64,000 bases of DNA from Nostoc sp. 'Lobaria pulmonaria (5183) cyanobiont' (GCF_002949795.1 NZ_CP026692.1:6835001-6899000); one strand, 5' to 3'; shown: positions 19,288 through 29,152, counted from the stretch's first letter. Notes: generated from the sequence alone by a model not told the origin. Made by a program: numbers and translations.

Positions 19288-19875
19288 ATGTTTGCTGCTT
19301 CCAATCAATTACTATGGTCTATGATTGGCTTACTCCTGACAATGGGTGGTACCTTCTTAGAAGTTTATGGCATCACCTTACCTTGGACTTGGAGTCAGCA
19401 CGGAATTCAGACTTTTCCTTTAGGTGTCACTTTTCAAATTGGCGCAGTATTGTTGGTGGGTTGTTTAGGGGGCAAAAATGCAGGTGCGCTTTCGCAAATT
19501 GCCTATTTAGTTATGGGGTTAACCTTATTACCAGTATTTGCCGATGGCGGCGGTATTGGTTATGTCAAGCTATCTTGGTTTGGCTATCTACTAGGCTTTA
19601 TTCCTGGAGCTTGGATTTGTGGCTTAGTTGCCTTTAAAGCCAGACCTCGACTAGAAACTCTTGCCTTTAGTTGCGTCTGTGGCTTGTTAACTCTCCACAT
19701 CTGCGGTATTACTTATTTGATTATTAGCTATCTTTTTCATTGGAAAGGCACAGAAAATCTATCCTTGATGCAAGCAATCCTTAAATATTCCTGGTTTGCA
19801 CTACCAGGTCAACTAACTGTGGTCTGTGCAGTTACTGTAATAGCATATATATTGCGTCACTTAATGTTTTATTAG
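19288..19875 (+). CDS. bioY: Biotin transporter substrate-binding subunit
   Basis: 195 residues, strongly hydrophobic, about six membrane helices. PLGVTFQIGAVLLVGCLGGKNAGALSQIAYLVMGLTLLPVFADGGG matches the BioY core, including the GxxAGxLSxxxYLxxG pattern. BioY is the S component of energy-coupling-factor transporters and captures biotin; no EcfA/EcfT gene is nearby. It is followed by lspA after 149 bp, a pairing I recall from other cyanobacteria. Confidence 0.9.
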   Translation: MFAASNQLLWSMIGLLLTMGGTFLEVYGITLPWTWSQHGIQTFPLGVTFQIGAVLLVGCLGGKNAGALSQIAYLVMGLTLLPVFADGGGIGYVKLSWFGYLLGFIPGAWICGLVAFKARPRLETLAFSCVCGLLTLHICGITYLIISYLFHWKGTENLSLMQAILKYSWFALPGQLTVVCAVTVIAYILRHLMFY

Positions 19876-19900
19876 TTCATTGTTATTTGTCCTCTCTTAC

Positions 19901-19936
19901 AAAGTTCTGAGCGCCGGCTTCCGGCGCTCAGACTTT
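19901..19936 (+). terminator. Strong hairpin after bioY
   Basis: An 11-bp perfect stem (CTGAGCGCCGG with CCGGCGCTCAG, loop CTT), extended by AAAGT/ACTTT. There is no long T-run. A diverged copy of the same hairpin follows the gene ending at 54735, so it is a dispersed repeat serving as a terminator. Confidence 0.7.
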
Positions 19937-19955
19937 GCGCTTTGTCAAAAGCTCA

Positions 19956-20011
19956 TGACCAATGACCAATGACCAATGACCAATGACCAATGACCAATGA
20001 CCAATGACCAA
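19956..20011. repeat. TGACCAA heptamer array (8 copies)
   Basis: Seven perfect TGACCAA units and a final TGACTAA. It is a Nostoc short tandem repeat directly before lspA. Confidence 0.95.
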
Positions 20012-20024
20012 TGACTAATTTGCC

Positions 20025-20501
20025 ATGCATTTAAAAAATCGTCTTTTCTGGATCGCTGCCTTCATCACTTTTTTCTTAGACCAAATAACAAAGTACTGGG
20101 TAGTACAAAGCTTTAGCTTGGGGCAGACACTACCACTATTACCTGGGATATTTCACTTCACCTATGTCACTAACACTGGTGCGGCTTTTAGTCTGTTAAG
20201 TGGAAAAGTAGAGTGGTTGCGCTGGCTATCTTTAGGAGTGAGTTTAGTCTTGATAGCGTTGGCGCTAATTGGCCCAACATTAAATTTATGGGATCAGTTA
20301 GGCTATGGCTTAATTTTAGGTGGAGCTATGGGCAACGGTATCGATCGTTTTGTTTTAGGCTATGTCGTTGATTTTCTTGATTTTCGCCTAATTAACTTTG
20401 CTGTATTTAATGTGGCAGATTCATTTATTAGTATCGGTATTGTTTGCCTGTTAATTGCTTCTTTGCAAAAAACACCAACTCCAACTGGCAGATCCCATTA
20501 A
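20025..20501 (+). CDS. lspA: Prolipoprotein signal peptidase (signal peptidase II)
   Basis: 158 residues, four membrane helices. It cleaves the signal peptide of lipoproteins after lipid modification. Catalytic aspartates are in GNGIDRFVLGYVVDFLDF and FNVADSFISIG; VTNTGAAFSLL is the other conserved block. It is complete for the family. The ATG at 20025 follows the heptamer array and lacks an obvious ribosome-binding site. Confidence 0.96.
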   Translation: MHLKNRLFWIAAFITFFLDQITKYWVVQSFSLGQTLPLLPGIFHFTYVTNTGAAFSLLSGKVEWLRWLSLGVSLVLIALALIGPTLNLWDQLGYGLILGGAMGNGIDRFVLGYVVDFLDFRLINFAVFNVADSFISIGIVCLLIASLQKTPTPTGRSH

Positions 20502-20508
20502 ACTATTA

Positions 20509-20533
20509 AGCCTGGGATGATTAATCCCAGGCT
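20509..20533 (+). terminator. Hairpin after lspA
   Basis: A 10-bp perfect stem (AGCCTGGGAT with ATCCCAGGCT) with a 5-nt loop, 8 bp after the lspA stop. There is no T-run, so termination efficiency is uncertain. Confidence 0.6.
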
Positions 20534-20709
20534 ATTGACTTAGTGAAACCCTTGCTCAGTCTTATATGCGAAGACTTTACGTATAAGGTTTTATCAATTT
20601 TTATTTGTCATCTGACACCAGTTTGCATAACTGGTGCAAGAGTTCAAGAAAGATGCACCGACAATCGCTGATGGCAAACTAGTATTTAGATTATGCCGCA
20701 GCTTTTTAT

Positions 20710-21420
20710 TTAATTACCTGTGGTAGGAGTTTTTGGCGAAATAGAGCCAGGAGTACTGGGAGAGCTACCTGGTTCAATACTGCTGCCAGGAGTGCCAGGA
20801 GTGCCAGGTTGTTCAGGAGTAGTAGAGCTACCTGGTTCGGTAGAGCTGCCAGGAGTGCCAGGTTGTTCGGGTGTGGTTGGAGTAACGCTTCCTGGTGCTG
20901 GAGTTAGGTTGCTAGGTGCGCCTTCAGGTGTGGTAGAGCTTCCTGGTGCTGGAGTTAAGTTGCTAGGTGCGCCTTCTGGTGTGATTGGAGTAACGCTTCC
21001 TGGTGCTGGAGTTAAGTTGCTAGGTGCGCCTTCTGGTGTGGTTGGAGTAACGCTTCCTGGTGCTGGAGTGGTTTCAGGAGTGCCAGATTCAGGAGGGGTG
21101 GTTCCTGGTGTAGTTGTACTATCAGGAGTGGTGGTGCTATCAGGCGTTGTAGTTCCTCCTGGTACTGTAGTGCTACCAGGAGCGTTAGGCGCAGGAGCGC
21201 TAGGGGTGGCTGCTGTGCCGCCGGAACAGCGTGAGTTGAGCGGAAAATGATCGCACAGAATTTTCATACCTTCTGGCGACATCTTGATTTCCGTTGGTGT
21301 GCTAGTGGAGTCGCTACTAGACTGGGCTATGGGGGATTTACTGGATTCGGCTACAGCAATGTTAGTGGTAAGTGCCAAAGATAAAGCTGTACCAATCAGG
21401 GTCAGAGATTTTCCCATCAT
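20710..21420 (-). CDS. Secreted Pro/Thr/Ser/Gly-rich protein with FPLNSRC motif
   Basis: 236 residues. A signal peptide (cleavage near AVA-ES) is followed by a short conserved block, MSPEGMKILCDHFPLNSRCSG (about residues 46-66). The remaining 165 residues are low-complexity repeats of the type NLTPAPGSVTPTTPEGAPS, encoded by nearly identical DNA. The FPLNSRC block recurs in many cyanobacterial exported proteins; its two cysteines could form a disulphide. The tail is probably disordered and hypervariable in length. Function unknown. Confidence 0.65.
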   Translation of the reverse strand: MMGKSLTLIGTALSLALTTNIAVAESSKSPIAQSSSDSTSTPTEIKMSPEGMKILCDHFPLNSRCSGGTAATPSAPAPNAPGSTTVPGGTTTPDSTTTPDSTTTPGTTPPESGTPETTPAPGSVTPTTPEGAPSNLTPAPGSVTPITPEGAPSNLTPAPGSSTTPEGAPSNLTPAPGSVTPTTPEQPGTPGSSTEPGSSTTPEQPGTPGTPGSSIEPGSSPSTPGSISPKTPTTGN

Positions 21421-21853
21421 TCTGAAATTAACCTCAACTGAACACTCGCCCTATTAAAGCAGATAATTAAGATTTAGAATATCTTCCTAAATGAAGATAT
21501 TTAAGTTTGTTTCAATATATGTGGATATGTAAAATTGGTAAAATTTAAATCAGTTGTTTATTTATAACTAGTCTTAAAAAATACAAAGGAAATCTTATAG
21601 TTCTAGTTATAGAACTATTAATACTAGCTTAGATAAGGCTTTGAGAAGGGATAAAAAATTTTACTTCAATAAATAAGTGACTAAAATCACAAATCAGTTC
21701 TAACTTTAATATAAATTAAAGTATAAATTAGTTCAAAAAGTTCCGTATAGGCAATTTATGCTTTGGCTTATGAGTAAAATGATGAAAGACTAACATCTAA
21801 TATTAATTGTAATTCGCCCGATTCTTCATTAAAAACTGTGATGTGAATAGCCG
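21421..21853. other. AT-rich spacer before the FHA-PBP gene
   Basis: 433 bp between divergent genes with no recognisable gene, hairpin or repeat. It probably contains the promoters of both. Confidence 0.4.
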
Positions 21854-24124
21854 ATGAGTTCTCCCCAACCCCCTCACAAGCCACAAACGTTACTAGGTCA
21901 ACTGACTCAAGCAGTACATACGATTCAAGCTAGGGTCGATTTTTCTAAATTGGCGCTCAAGCCTAATGCCAAAGTACCAGAACTTTGGGTGCAGGATGCG
22001 GGGGCGGATAAAGCAGAGGTATATCCACTGTTGGGCGATCGCTATATTCTCGGTCGTAGCTCCAAATCCAGCGATATCGTCATCCGTAACCCTGTTGTCA
22101 GCCAAATTCACCTGTCACTATCGCGCAATTCTACTCAGCGCACACCAGTTTTCACGATCAAAGACGAAAACTCAACCAATGGCATTTATCGTGGTAAGCG
22201 TCGTGTTAGCTCTCTAGAACTGCGTCACGGCGATATTCTGACTCTGGGCCCCCCAGAACTCGCCGCTTCTGTGCGGTTGCAATATGTCGATCCACCAGCA
22301 TGGTATGTCAAAGCTGCAAGTTTGACAGCTTATGGAATTGGTGGTGTCAGTGCCCTATTAACATTAGTGATTGGCGTCGAATGGCTGAAATTTTCAGTCA
22401 AACCTCTACCGACAGCGACACGCGCCCCAGTAGTTGTTTACGCCCGTGATGGAGCCACTCCCCTGAGAGAACCTCGGACAATCTCTCATGTAGATATGAA
22501 GCGATTAGAGGAATTTGGCCCTTATTTGCCTGCTGCGGTAGTAGCTTCAGAGGATAGTCGTTATTACTGGCACTTTGGGGTCGATCCTCTGGGGATTTTA
22601 CGAGCTGTGTTGATTAATAGCCGCACCGGAGATGTGCAACAAGGAGCCAGCACTGTAACCCAGCAAGTTGCGCGCAGTTTGTTCCGCGAGTATGTAGGTA
22701 GACAAGATACCCTTGGTCGCAAATTGCGGGAGGCAGTTGTCGCCCTAAAGCTCGAAACATTTTACAGCAAAGATGATATTTTGCTGATGTACTTAAATAG
22801 GGTTTTTTTGGGAGGGGATACCTCTGGCTTTGAGGATGCAGCCCGGTATTACTTTGAGAAGCCGGCTAAAGAATTAACTTTGGCAGAAGCAGCAACATTG
22901 GTAGGAATTTTGCCTGCTCCCAACGCTTTCGATTTTTGTGGGGATGGGCCAAATAAGCTAGAAGCGGCTGAATACCGAAATCGCGTAATTAAGCGGTTGC
23001 TGGAGATGGGCAAAATTAAACCAGAGGATGCGAACCGAGCTAGACGCTCCACTGTCCAAATTAGTCCTAAAGTGTGCGAACAGCAAGCTAAAACGATCGC
23101 ACCTTATTTTTACAGTTACGTCTTCTCTGAACTCGAATCAATTTTGGGGGAGGGAGCTGCAAGAGAGGGAAACTATATCATTGAAACCAAGCTCGATCTA
23201 GGCATACAGAAACAAGCAGAAGCAGCGTTAAGTAATTCGGTCAACAACTCTGGTAGAACTTTTAATTTTTCTCAAGGGGCATTAGTCACTCTTGACTCTA
23301 GTACAGGCAGTATCCTCGCAATGGTAGGCGGGACTGATTACAAAAAAAGTCAGTTCAATCGTGCTGTTCAAGCCAAAAGACAACCAGGTTCCACCTTCAA
23401 AATCTTTGCTTACACTGCCGCCATTCAACAGGGAATTTCGCCATCAAAGAGTTATTCCTGCGCCCCTTTAACTTGGCAAGGTTTTACTTATAAACCCTGT
23501 CGTGCTGGTGCTGACACTAGCTTCGATATTGCCACCGGGCTGGCGCTTTCAGAAAATCCTATCGCCTTGCGAGTTGCGAAAGAAGTCGGGCTGGATAAAG
23601 TAGTAGCAATGGCGCAGCGTTTGGGGATAAAATCAAACCTCGATCCAGTTCCTGGCTTAGTACTGGGTCAAAGCGTAGTCAATGTTTTGGAAATGACTGG
23701 TGCTTTTGGCGCTATTGGCAATCGCGGTGTGTCCAATCCTCCCCATGCCATTAACCGAATTTTAGACAGTGGTGATTGTCGCGATCGCAATGATATCAAA
23801 ACCTGTCGTGTAATCTACTCCTTCGACCAAGATCCAGGTGCCAACAAACGAGTGTTGACAAATGATGTCGCCGATCAAATGACTAGTTTGATGCGTGGTG
23901 TAATCGCAAGAGGTACTGGTCGTAGTGCTGCCATTGGACTAGGTGAAGCTGGTAAAACTGGCACGACTGATAAAAACGTTGACTTGTGGTTTATTGGTTT
24001 TATCCCCAGTCAGCGACTTGTAACTGGCGTTTGGCTGGGAAACGACAATAATTCCCCGACATCTGGCAGCAGTGCTCAAGCAGCTCAATTATGGGGGAAT
24101 TATATGCGGAGAATTACACGGTAA
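21854..24124 (+). CDS. Class A penicillin-binding protein with N-terminal FHA domain
   Basis: 756 residues. A cytoplasmic FHA domain (about 50-135: YILGRSSKSSDIVIRNPVVSQIHLSL and DENSTNGIY) precedes a membrane helix (about 158-178). A GT51 glycosyltransferase domain (about 200-380) follows with EDSRYYWHFGVDP and QGASTVTQQVARSLF. The transpeptidase domain (about 460-740) has the active-site Ser in PGSTFK, SENP and GKTGTTD. It polymerises and cross-links peptidoglycan, and the FHA domain implies control by Ser/Thr phosphorylation. All catalytic motifs are intact. Confidence 0.93.
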   Translation: MSSPQPPHKPQTLLGQLTQAVHTIQARVDFSKLALKPNAKVPELWVQDAGADKAEVYPLLGDRYILGRSSKSSDIVIRNPVVSQIHLSLSRNSTQRTPVFTIKDENSTNGIYRGKRRVSSLELRHGDILTLGPPELAASVRLQYVDPPAWYVKAASLTAYGIGGVSALLTLVIGVEWLKFSVKPLPTATRAPVVVYARDGATPLREPRTISHVDMKRLEEFGPYLPAAVVASEDSRYYWHFGVDPLGILRAVLINSRTGDVQQGASTVTQQVARSLFREYVGRQDTLGRKLREAVVALKLETFYSKDDILLMYLNRVFLGGDTSGFEDAARYYFEKPAKELTLAEAATLVGILPAPNAFDFCGDGPNKLEAAEYRNRVIKRLLEMGKIKPEDANRARRSTVQISPKVCEQQAKTIAPYFYSYVFSELESILGEGAAREGNYIIETKLDLGIQKQAEAALSNSVNNSGRTFNFSQGALVTLDSSTGSILAMVGGTDYKKSQFNRAVQAKRQPGSTFKIFAYTAAIQQGISPSKSYSCAPLTWQGFTYKPCRAGADTSFDIATGLALSENPIALRVAKEVGLDKVVAMAQRLGIKSNLDPVPGLVLGQSVVNVLEMTGAFGAIGNRGVSNPPHAINRILDSGDCRDRNDIKTCRVIYSFDQDPGANKRVLTNDVADQMTSLMRGVIARGTGRSAAIGLGEAGKTGTTDKNVDLWFIGFIPSQRLVTGVWLGNDNNSPTSGSSAQAAQLWGNYMRRITR

Positions 24125-24183
24125 TTGGGCATTGGGCATTGAGAATTGGGAACTATTGATCAATAAATGATCAATGGACTTTT

Positions 24184-24549
24184 GTGAGAAGACCTGATTT
24201 TGAGGACTTAGAAGTTTATCAACTCGCCCAAAAGCTAGCTAATGAAATTTGGCATATTGTTCAAAGATGGGACAATTTCACTAAAGATACACTGGGCAAA
24301 CAAATTGTTCGGTCTGCTGATAGTATTTGTGCGAACATCGCAGAAAGTAAAGGTAGGTACAACGACCAAGATAATCGGCGTTTTGTCAAGATTGCGAGAG
24401 GGTCTTTGTATGAAACTATCAGCTTGTTGAGGTTAGCCTACGCCAGACAGTTATTGACAAATGAACAGGTAAGTAGATTTAAACCAATTCTTGATGAACT
24501 ATTACCCAAGCTCAATGCTTATCTAAAATCCATAGGAAATAGGGAATAG
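24184..24549 (+). CDS. Four-helix-bundle protein (23S rRNA intervening-sequence type)
   Basis: 121 residues matching the IVP/four-helix-bundle family: FEDLEVYQLAQKLANEIW, LGKQIVRSADSICANIAESKGR and RRFVKIARGSLYETISLLRLA. Such proteins were first noted in intervening sequences of 23S genes, but in cyanobacteria they are common solo chromosomal genes near repeats. Function unknown. The GTG at 24184 is the first start; heptamer repeats flank the gene on both sides, which fits mobility as a cassette. Confidence 0.85.
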   Translation: MRRPDFEDLEVYQLAQKLANEIWHIVQRWDNFTKDTLGKQIVRSADSICANIAESKGRYNDQDNRRFVKIARGSLYETISLLRLAYARQLLTNEQVSRFKPILDELLPKLNAYLKSIGNRE

Positions 24550-24632
24550 GGCATGGTGCATCGAGAATGGGGAACGGGGAATAGGGAATTCCAACTTAAT
24601 TCTCTGCCCAATGCCCAATGCCCAATGCCCAA
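24541..24632. repeat. GGGAATA/GCCCAAT short-repeat spacer
   Basis: Degenerate heptamers (GGGAATA, GGGCATG, then four near-perfect CAATGCC units) fill the gap between convergent genes. Confidence 0.75.
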
Positions 24633-26063
24633 TTACTGATATCCCTTCCAAGGAGTGACTTCGAGCTTGCCGTTAGGCTTGAATATCACTTGGAAGTGGG
24701 CTAGAGGTTCTCTGTCATTGGGAGGAGCTACATTAGAACCATAGACAGCGTTAAACATCTTAGGAAGAGGTGTTTCTCGGAAATAATCAAAGGCGACTTG
24801 ATTGAGTGGTTCATAGTCAGCAATTACACCATCTTTGTTGACTGCTACCCGATATTTCAAATCTCGTGTAAAGGTGGGAGTGCCACTCCAGGTTTGGCGA
24901 ACTGTATTATAAAGCTTTTGATTTAAACCTTTAGTGATATTAGAGTCAGTAATTTTTGCACCGAGTACTTCTGGTGTCTTAGCATATCCTCGCCAAGGGC
25001 TAACTTGCAGCACACCATTTGTAGTAAACACTATTCGGAATTGAGCAATTGGTTCATTGGAAATGGGAGCGCGGTTAGCAGGATTATAAAGTAGGTTAGG
25101 CAGAGGAGTTTGCCCGACTCCTTGATTGGCCTCTTTATTCACCGCTTTATAACCAACGATCGCTCCATCCGCAGCTACACCCAAACGATAAATCAAATCT
25201 TGTTGCAATCCTGAGCGTTTAGTCCAAGCTGGATGAATTTGGTTATACACTTGACGATTCAATGCACGCAGCTGGGATGGATCGGTAATTTCTGGAACTG
25301 TATTTAAAAGTGCTTCTAAATCTTTAACTGCTGGCTTTTCATTAGCTGTGGGTGGTGGTGTTGGTGTTGTAGCCACGATAGGTGTTGCAGCTGCTGATGC
25401 TGGAGGATTAAGGCTCTTTGTTGTAGAGCTAGTTTGCTCATCTGGCTTAGGCTGCGGTATACGCATTTGGGGAGGTGGAATCAAGTTAAATGCGATCGCT
25501 GCTACTGCTAAACTCGATACTCCCACGGCAGCAGGAACAGCCTGCCTGATTACAGCCTGATTAGCACCGCCATAGCGTCTAGTAACTGGTTGTAGTTCTA
25601 GGGATAATTCTGGTAAAGTCTGGGTATCAGCAAAAAACTGATCCACTGCTTCTACTAAATCAAACAACTGCACCGTATTCAAATCTATTTCAATCGGCGG
25701 ACGTTTAGAATTATTAGAGTGATCGAACCCCTCTGGAGCGCTTTCTGAATGTATGATTAACCTGTGGAGGTTGCCATCAATTTTTTGAAACTCTACTAGC
25801 TCCGATTCTTGGTTGTGTGCTTGCGGATTGGATACGCTACTCAGAAATTCTTGGGCGTAACCACTAACAGCCCTCACCAAACTTTCAAAAAATTCTCGCC
25901 CTCCAGTTAGGGGTTGGTTATAACCAGATAAATAGCATTCTGCATTTACCAATATTGATAATTCTGGGCGCATTTCCTGGAACTGTGCAGCCCTAGTCAC
26001 ATCACTTAACCCTTCTAACAGAAGAGTACAATTAGGTAGACTGTACTTACGTTGAATATTCAT
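24633..26063 (-). CDS. DUF4335 domain protein
   Basis: 476 residues. The N terminus (IQRKYSLPNCTLLLEGLSD...LSILVNAECYLSGYNQPLTGGREFFESLVRAVSGYAQEFL) matches the DUF4335 family, which is found only in cyanobacteria. A hydrophobic helix (about 178-195) and a Pro/Thr-rich linker follow. Two copies of a domain of about 95 residues complete the protein, each with YRVAV/YRLGVAADG and LPNLL-type blocks. It overlaps the upstream DUF3038 gene by 4 bp (ATGA), implying translational coupling. Function unknown. Confidence 0.85.
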   Translation of the reverse strand: MNIQRKYSLPNCTLLLEGLSDVTRAAQFQEMRPELSILVNAECYLSGYNQPLTGGREFFESLVRAVSGYAQEFLSSVSNPQAHNQESELVEFQKIDGNLHRLIIHSESAPEGFDHSNNSKRPPIEIDLNTVQLFDLVEAVDQFFADTQTLPELSLELQPVTRRYGGANQAVIRQAVPAAVGVSSLAVAAIAFNLIPPPQMRIPQPKPDEQTSSTTKSLNPPASAAATPIVATTPTPPPTANEKPAVKDLEALLNTVPEITDPSQLRALNRQVYNQIHPAWTKRSGLQQDLIYRLGVAADGAIVGYKAVNKEANQGVGQTPLPNLLYNPANRAPISNEPIAQFRIVFTTNGVLQVSPWRGYAKTPEVLGAKITDSNITKGLNQKLYNTVRQTWSGTPTFTRDLKYRVAVNKDGVIADYEPLNQVAFDYFRETPLPKMFNAVYGSNVAPPNDREPLAHFQVIFKPNGKLEVTPWKGYQ

Positions 26064-26686
26064 TCCACTTCACCGTCAAAAAGACTAATCCAGAACCGCT
26101 GCATTCCAGCAGTACCAGTACAAAAGAGTAATTGTCCTAACAAATTTATTGCTAGCGCATCTAATTTTTCATCAGAGGTTAATGCTAGTACGCCAGAACG
26201 TCGAGCATTCATCCGGCTTTTAAAATGCGCTCTAAACCGCTCTAAGTAATTAGATAGCCGTAAATTCTGTTCTAATGGAATCTGTTTTTCTTCCATTTGT
26301 TGACATATCATTAATAACTGGCGGATGACAACAGTTAAACGCCGTGCTATATAGCAAGCAATGACCACCAGAGCTTTTGCTTCCATAATAGTTAAGGGAC
26401 GGCGCATGTGCGCTCTTCGTAGCGGGTTAGAACTACGCATCCGCCATAAATTCACCCTGTCTTTAACAATTCCTTTAAGATCCAACTCTTGAGCAAAAGC
26501 CAGGATTGCTTCCGAACCACCAAGCTCTAAAGCTTCAATTGCCAGTAAAATCAGGTCAATTTGCAGCCTGGTTCTGCGAGGACACGTTTTAGAAGCGATC
26601 GCAGGATCTGGTAAAGTGTCCAGAATCATCGGCAGTGAGTCTTGGGTTGGACTGTTGAACGGCGTTAAACTTGCTGAAACATTCAT
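26060..26686 (-). CDS. DUF3038 domain protein
   Basis: 208 residues, mostly helical. RTRLQIDLILLAIEALELGGSEAIL, LWRMRSSNPLRRAHMRRPLTIMEAKALVVIACYIARRL and LDALAINLLGQLLFCTGTAGMQRFW are DUF3038 blocks. It is always found beside DUF4335 in the cyanobacteria I recall, and the 4-bp overlap supports a joint role. No biochemical function is known. Confidence 0.85.
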   Translation of the reverse strand: MNVSASLTPFNSPTQDSLPMILDTLPDPAIASKTCPRRTRLQIDLILLAIEALELGGSEAILAFAQELDLKGIVKDRVNLWRMRSSNPLRRAHMRRPLTIMEAKALVVIACYIARRLTVVIRQLLMICQQMEEKQIPLEQNLRLSNYLERFRAHFKSRMNARRSGVLALTSDEKLDALAINLLGQLLFCTGTAGMQRFWISLFDGEVE

Positions 26687-27104
26687 TCTATAAATACCTT
26701 GTGCGGTTCCAACAGACTAGATAAAACAAATTTAAGATTGGTAGCCAAGACTTGAGCCTTAGACTTGTGACAGTAGCATGACTACCTGATATATACATTA
26801 CTTAACTCTTTCTACTCAAAGTTTTCCCTATATTGAAATCAAAATTTTAAAACATAATTAAATTCACCTCATTTATTAGTGAAATACCTTTTATAGCTTG
26901 GTTTAGATTCTAATTATCGTCAATGAAGGGCGAAGCTTCAACCTTTACCTCCACTTGACCCCCAGCGTATGACATTATAGTGTACGATTTTTCAGGTATC
27001 TGAAATTGAGCATTGGGCATTGGGCATTGGGCATTGTTTATTATATTTATCTACCTCATTCCCCATGCCCCATTCCCCATTCCCTACTCCCCATTCCCCA
27101 TTTT
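26687..27104. repeat. Spacer with GGGCATT repeats before apt
   Basis: The left part is AT-rich and empty. From about 27009 to 27104 it consists of GGGCATT units and CCCCATT/CCCCATG units that could form a long hairpin with each other. The apt frame remains open through them, which would wrongly extend the protein by 33 residues. Confidence 0.7.
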
Positions 27105-27623
27105 ATGGATTTAAAGTCTCTCATTCGTGACATCCCAGATTTCCCGAAACCCGGAATTTTATTTCGGGATATTACTACGTTACTACGCGATCCAGAGGGA
27201 CTGCGCTACACTATTGACTTTTTAACACAAAAATGCAACGAAGCTGGAATAACAGTTGATTACGTCATTGGTATGGAGTCGAGGGGATTCATTTTTGGTT
27301 CACCTTTAGCTTATAAATTAGGAGCTGGTTTTATTCCCATCCGCAAAAAAGGGAAGTTACCAGCAGCTGTTTACTCAATTGAATATCAACTAGAGTATGG
27401 TACAGACTGCCTAGAAGTGCATCAAGACGCTTTACATCAAGGTAGCCGAGTTTTGATTGTGGACGATTTGATTGCCACAGGTGGAACTGCAAGTGCCACA
27501 GCCAAATTGGTGCAGAAAATTGGCTGTGAACTAGTAGGATTTGGGTTTATTATCGAGCTACGGGATTTACAAGGGCGTACACATTTACCGGACGTGCCGA
27601 TTATCTCTTTAGTTGAATATTAG
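27105..27623 (+). CDS. apt: Adenine phosphoribosyltransferase
   Basis: 172 residues from ATG 27105. It salvages adenine to AMP using [28 protein letters not shown] is the canonical start; [10 protein letters not shown] and the PRPP-binding [14 protein letters not shown] are intact. The open frame extends upstream to 27006, but that part is repeat-derived and not conserved, so the internal ATG is chosen. Confidence 0.95.
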   Translation: MDLKSLIRDIPDFPKPGILFRDITTLLRDPEGLRYTIDFLTQKCNEAGITVDYVIGMESRGFIFGSPLAYKLGAGFIPIRKKGKLPAAVYSIEYQLEYGTDCLEVHQDALHQGSRVLIVDDLIATGGTASATAKLVQKIGCELVGFGFIIELRDLQGRTHLPDVPIISLVEY

Positions 27624-27722
27624 TCATAGGTCATAGGTCATTAGTCATTAGTCAATAGCAAAACAACTGGCAAATGACAAAATATAAATGACAAAATATA
27701 AATGACAAAGGACAAAATATAA
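27624..27722. repeat. GTCATAG/AATGACA short repeats
   Basis: Heptamers GTCATAG/GTCATTA, followed by three copies of an AAATGACAAAATAT-type unit, between apt and the permease gene. Confidence 0.75.
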
Positions 27723-28769
27723 ATGACATCTGCGAAAATTTCCTTGGAGACAAGTCGGGATTGGCTAATCGAGCTAGTCACGAGCGAAACTTTTGTTTAT
27801 GTGGCAAAGCGGCTATTGCAGGCACTGCTAACTTTGTTATTGGCGTCAGCGTTGTCGTTTTTCATCATTCAACTCGCTCCTGGTGATTATGTAGATACGC
27901 TACGGCAAAACCCGAAGATATCTCCTGAAAGAATTGAGGAAATCAAGCGGCAGTTTGGTCTGGATAAGTCTTGGCCAGAACAATTTGGGCTGTGGCTATG
28001 GCGAATCTTGACCAAAGGGGATTTTGGCACGAGTTTTATTTATCAACGTTCAGTTGCATCGCTGTTGTGGGAACGAGTACCAGCGACATTACTATTAGCG
28101 ATCGCATCTTTAATTGTCACATGGGCGATCGCCATCCCTCTGGGGATCTTTGCGGCTGTTAAACAAAATAAGCCAGCAGACCAGATTTTACAGGTGATTA
28201 GTTACGCTGGACAAGGCTTTCCCAGTTTCATCACTGCCTTAGCGCTGCTGGTTTTAGCCCAAATCACCTCGCCATTGTTCCCAGTGGGTAGCATGACTAG
28301 CATCAATCACTCAGAACTGTCGTGGTTTGGCAGAATCTTAGATATCGGCTGGCACATGATTTTACCCACAATCGCACTCTCAATTACTAGTTTTGCTGGT
28401 TTGCAACGCATCACTCGCGGCGAATTATTGGATGTTCTGCGTCAAGACTACATCCAAACGGCTCGTGCCAAAGGTTTGCCAGAAAACCGCGTCATCTACG
28501 TTCATGCACTCCGCAACGCCATAAATCCCTTAATTACCTTATTAGGTTTTGAATTAGCTAGTTTATTAAATGGTGCCTTCATCGCCGAATTTTTCTTCAA
28601 CTGGCCCGGTTTAGGGAGGTTGACTCTACAGGCTTTACAAGTTCAAGATTTATATTTATTAATGGCAAGCTTGGTGATGGGCGCAGTACTGCTGATTATT
28701 GGCAATTTAATCGCCGACTTGATGCTCAAAGCAGCTGATCCACGCATTCGCCTAGAAAATCTCAATTAG
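27723..28769 (+). CDS. Peptide/nickel-type ABC transporter permease (DppB/OppB family)
   Basis: 348 residues, six membrane helices. The N-terminal TM region contains FFIIQLAPGDYVDTLRQNPKIS (DppB-type) and the cytoplasmic EAA loop is YIQTARAKGLPENRVIYVHALRNAINPLI. It would pair with a DppC-type permease and ATPases, none of which is nearby, as is usual for scattered cyanobacterial oligopeptide systems. The substrate is not deducible. Confidence 0.88.
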   Translation: MTSAKISLETSRDWLIELVTSETFVYVAKRLLQALLTLLLASALSFFIIQLAPGDYVDTLRQNPKISPERIEEIKRQFGLDKSWPEQFGLWLWRILTKGDFGTSFIYQRSVASLLWERVPATLLLAIASLIVTWAIAIPLGIFAAVKQNKPADQILQVISYAGQGFPSFITALALLVLAQITSPLFPVGSMTSINHSELSWFGRILDIGWHMILPTIALSITSFAGLQRITRGELLDVLRQDYIQTARAKGLPENRVIYVHALRNAINPLITLLGFELASLLNGAFIAEFFFNWPGLGRLTLQALQVQDLYLLMASLVMGAVLLIIGNLIADLMLKAADPRIRLENLN

Positions 28770-29031
28770 CAGCAATTCAAAAATCCAAAAAATCAAAACG
28801 TATTGGGCGGTTTCCAGACTACTGCCAACTATAAACAAACAATAAGTAGGTAGCCAGAGTGCGGATGTCGTTAAAGAAACTGTTGCTGATTCCTCATCCT
28901 GTCTTGAATTCGGCTACTCTCAGTTTCAGGCTATTTCTGTATACTGCAAAATTGTGAATTGCTTTTTAACTAATTATTTTACCAAGATTCAGACTTAGTT
29001 TTTGCACTCGTATATTTAAGAGTTTTTTCTA

Positions 29032-29102
29032 AGCGGGCGGCGGGAATCGAACCCGCATTAATAGCTTGGAAGGCTATAGTTTTACCACTAAACTACGCCC
29101 GC
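29032..29102 (-). tRNA. tRNA-Gly (UCC)
   Basis: A 71-nt cloverleaf on the minus strand: acceptor GCGGGCG/CGCCCGC, anticodon TCC in loop CTTCCAA and discriminator U, as expected for bacterial tRNA-Gly. The region 28770-29031 before it holds nothing recognisable. Confidence 0.96.
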
Positions 29103-29152
29103 AAATTTCCAACCATATAAACGTAACACAGTTTTTGCCAAAATTCAAGTAT

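Noticed and set aside
20720-21250. 176-residue plus-strand frame opposite the Pro/Thr-rich gene
   Set aside because: It is the antisense shadow of a low-complexity repeat; the minus frame has a signal peptide and conserved motif.
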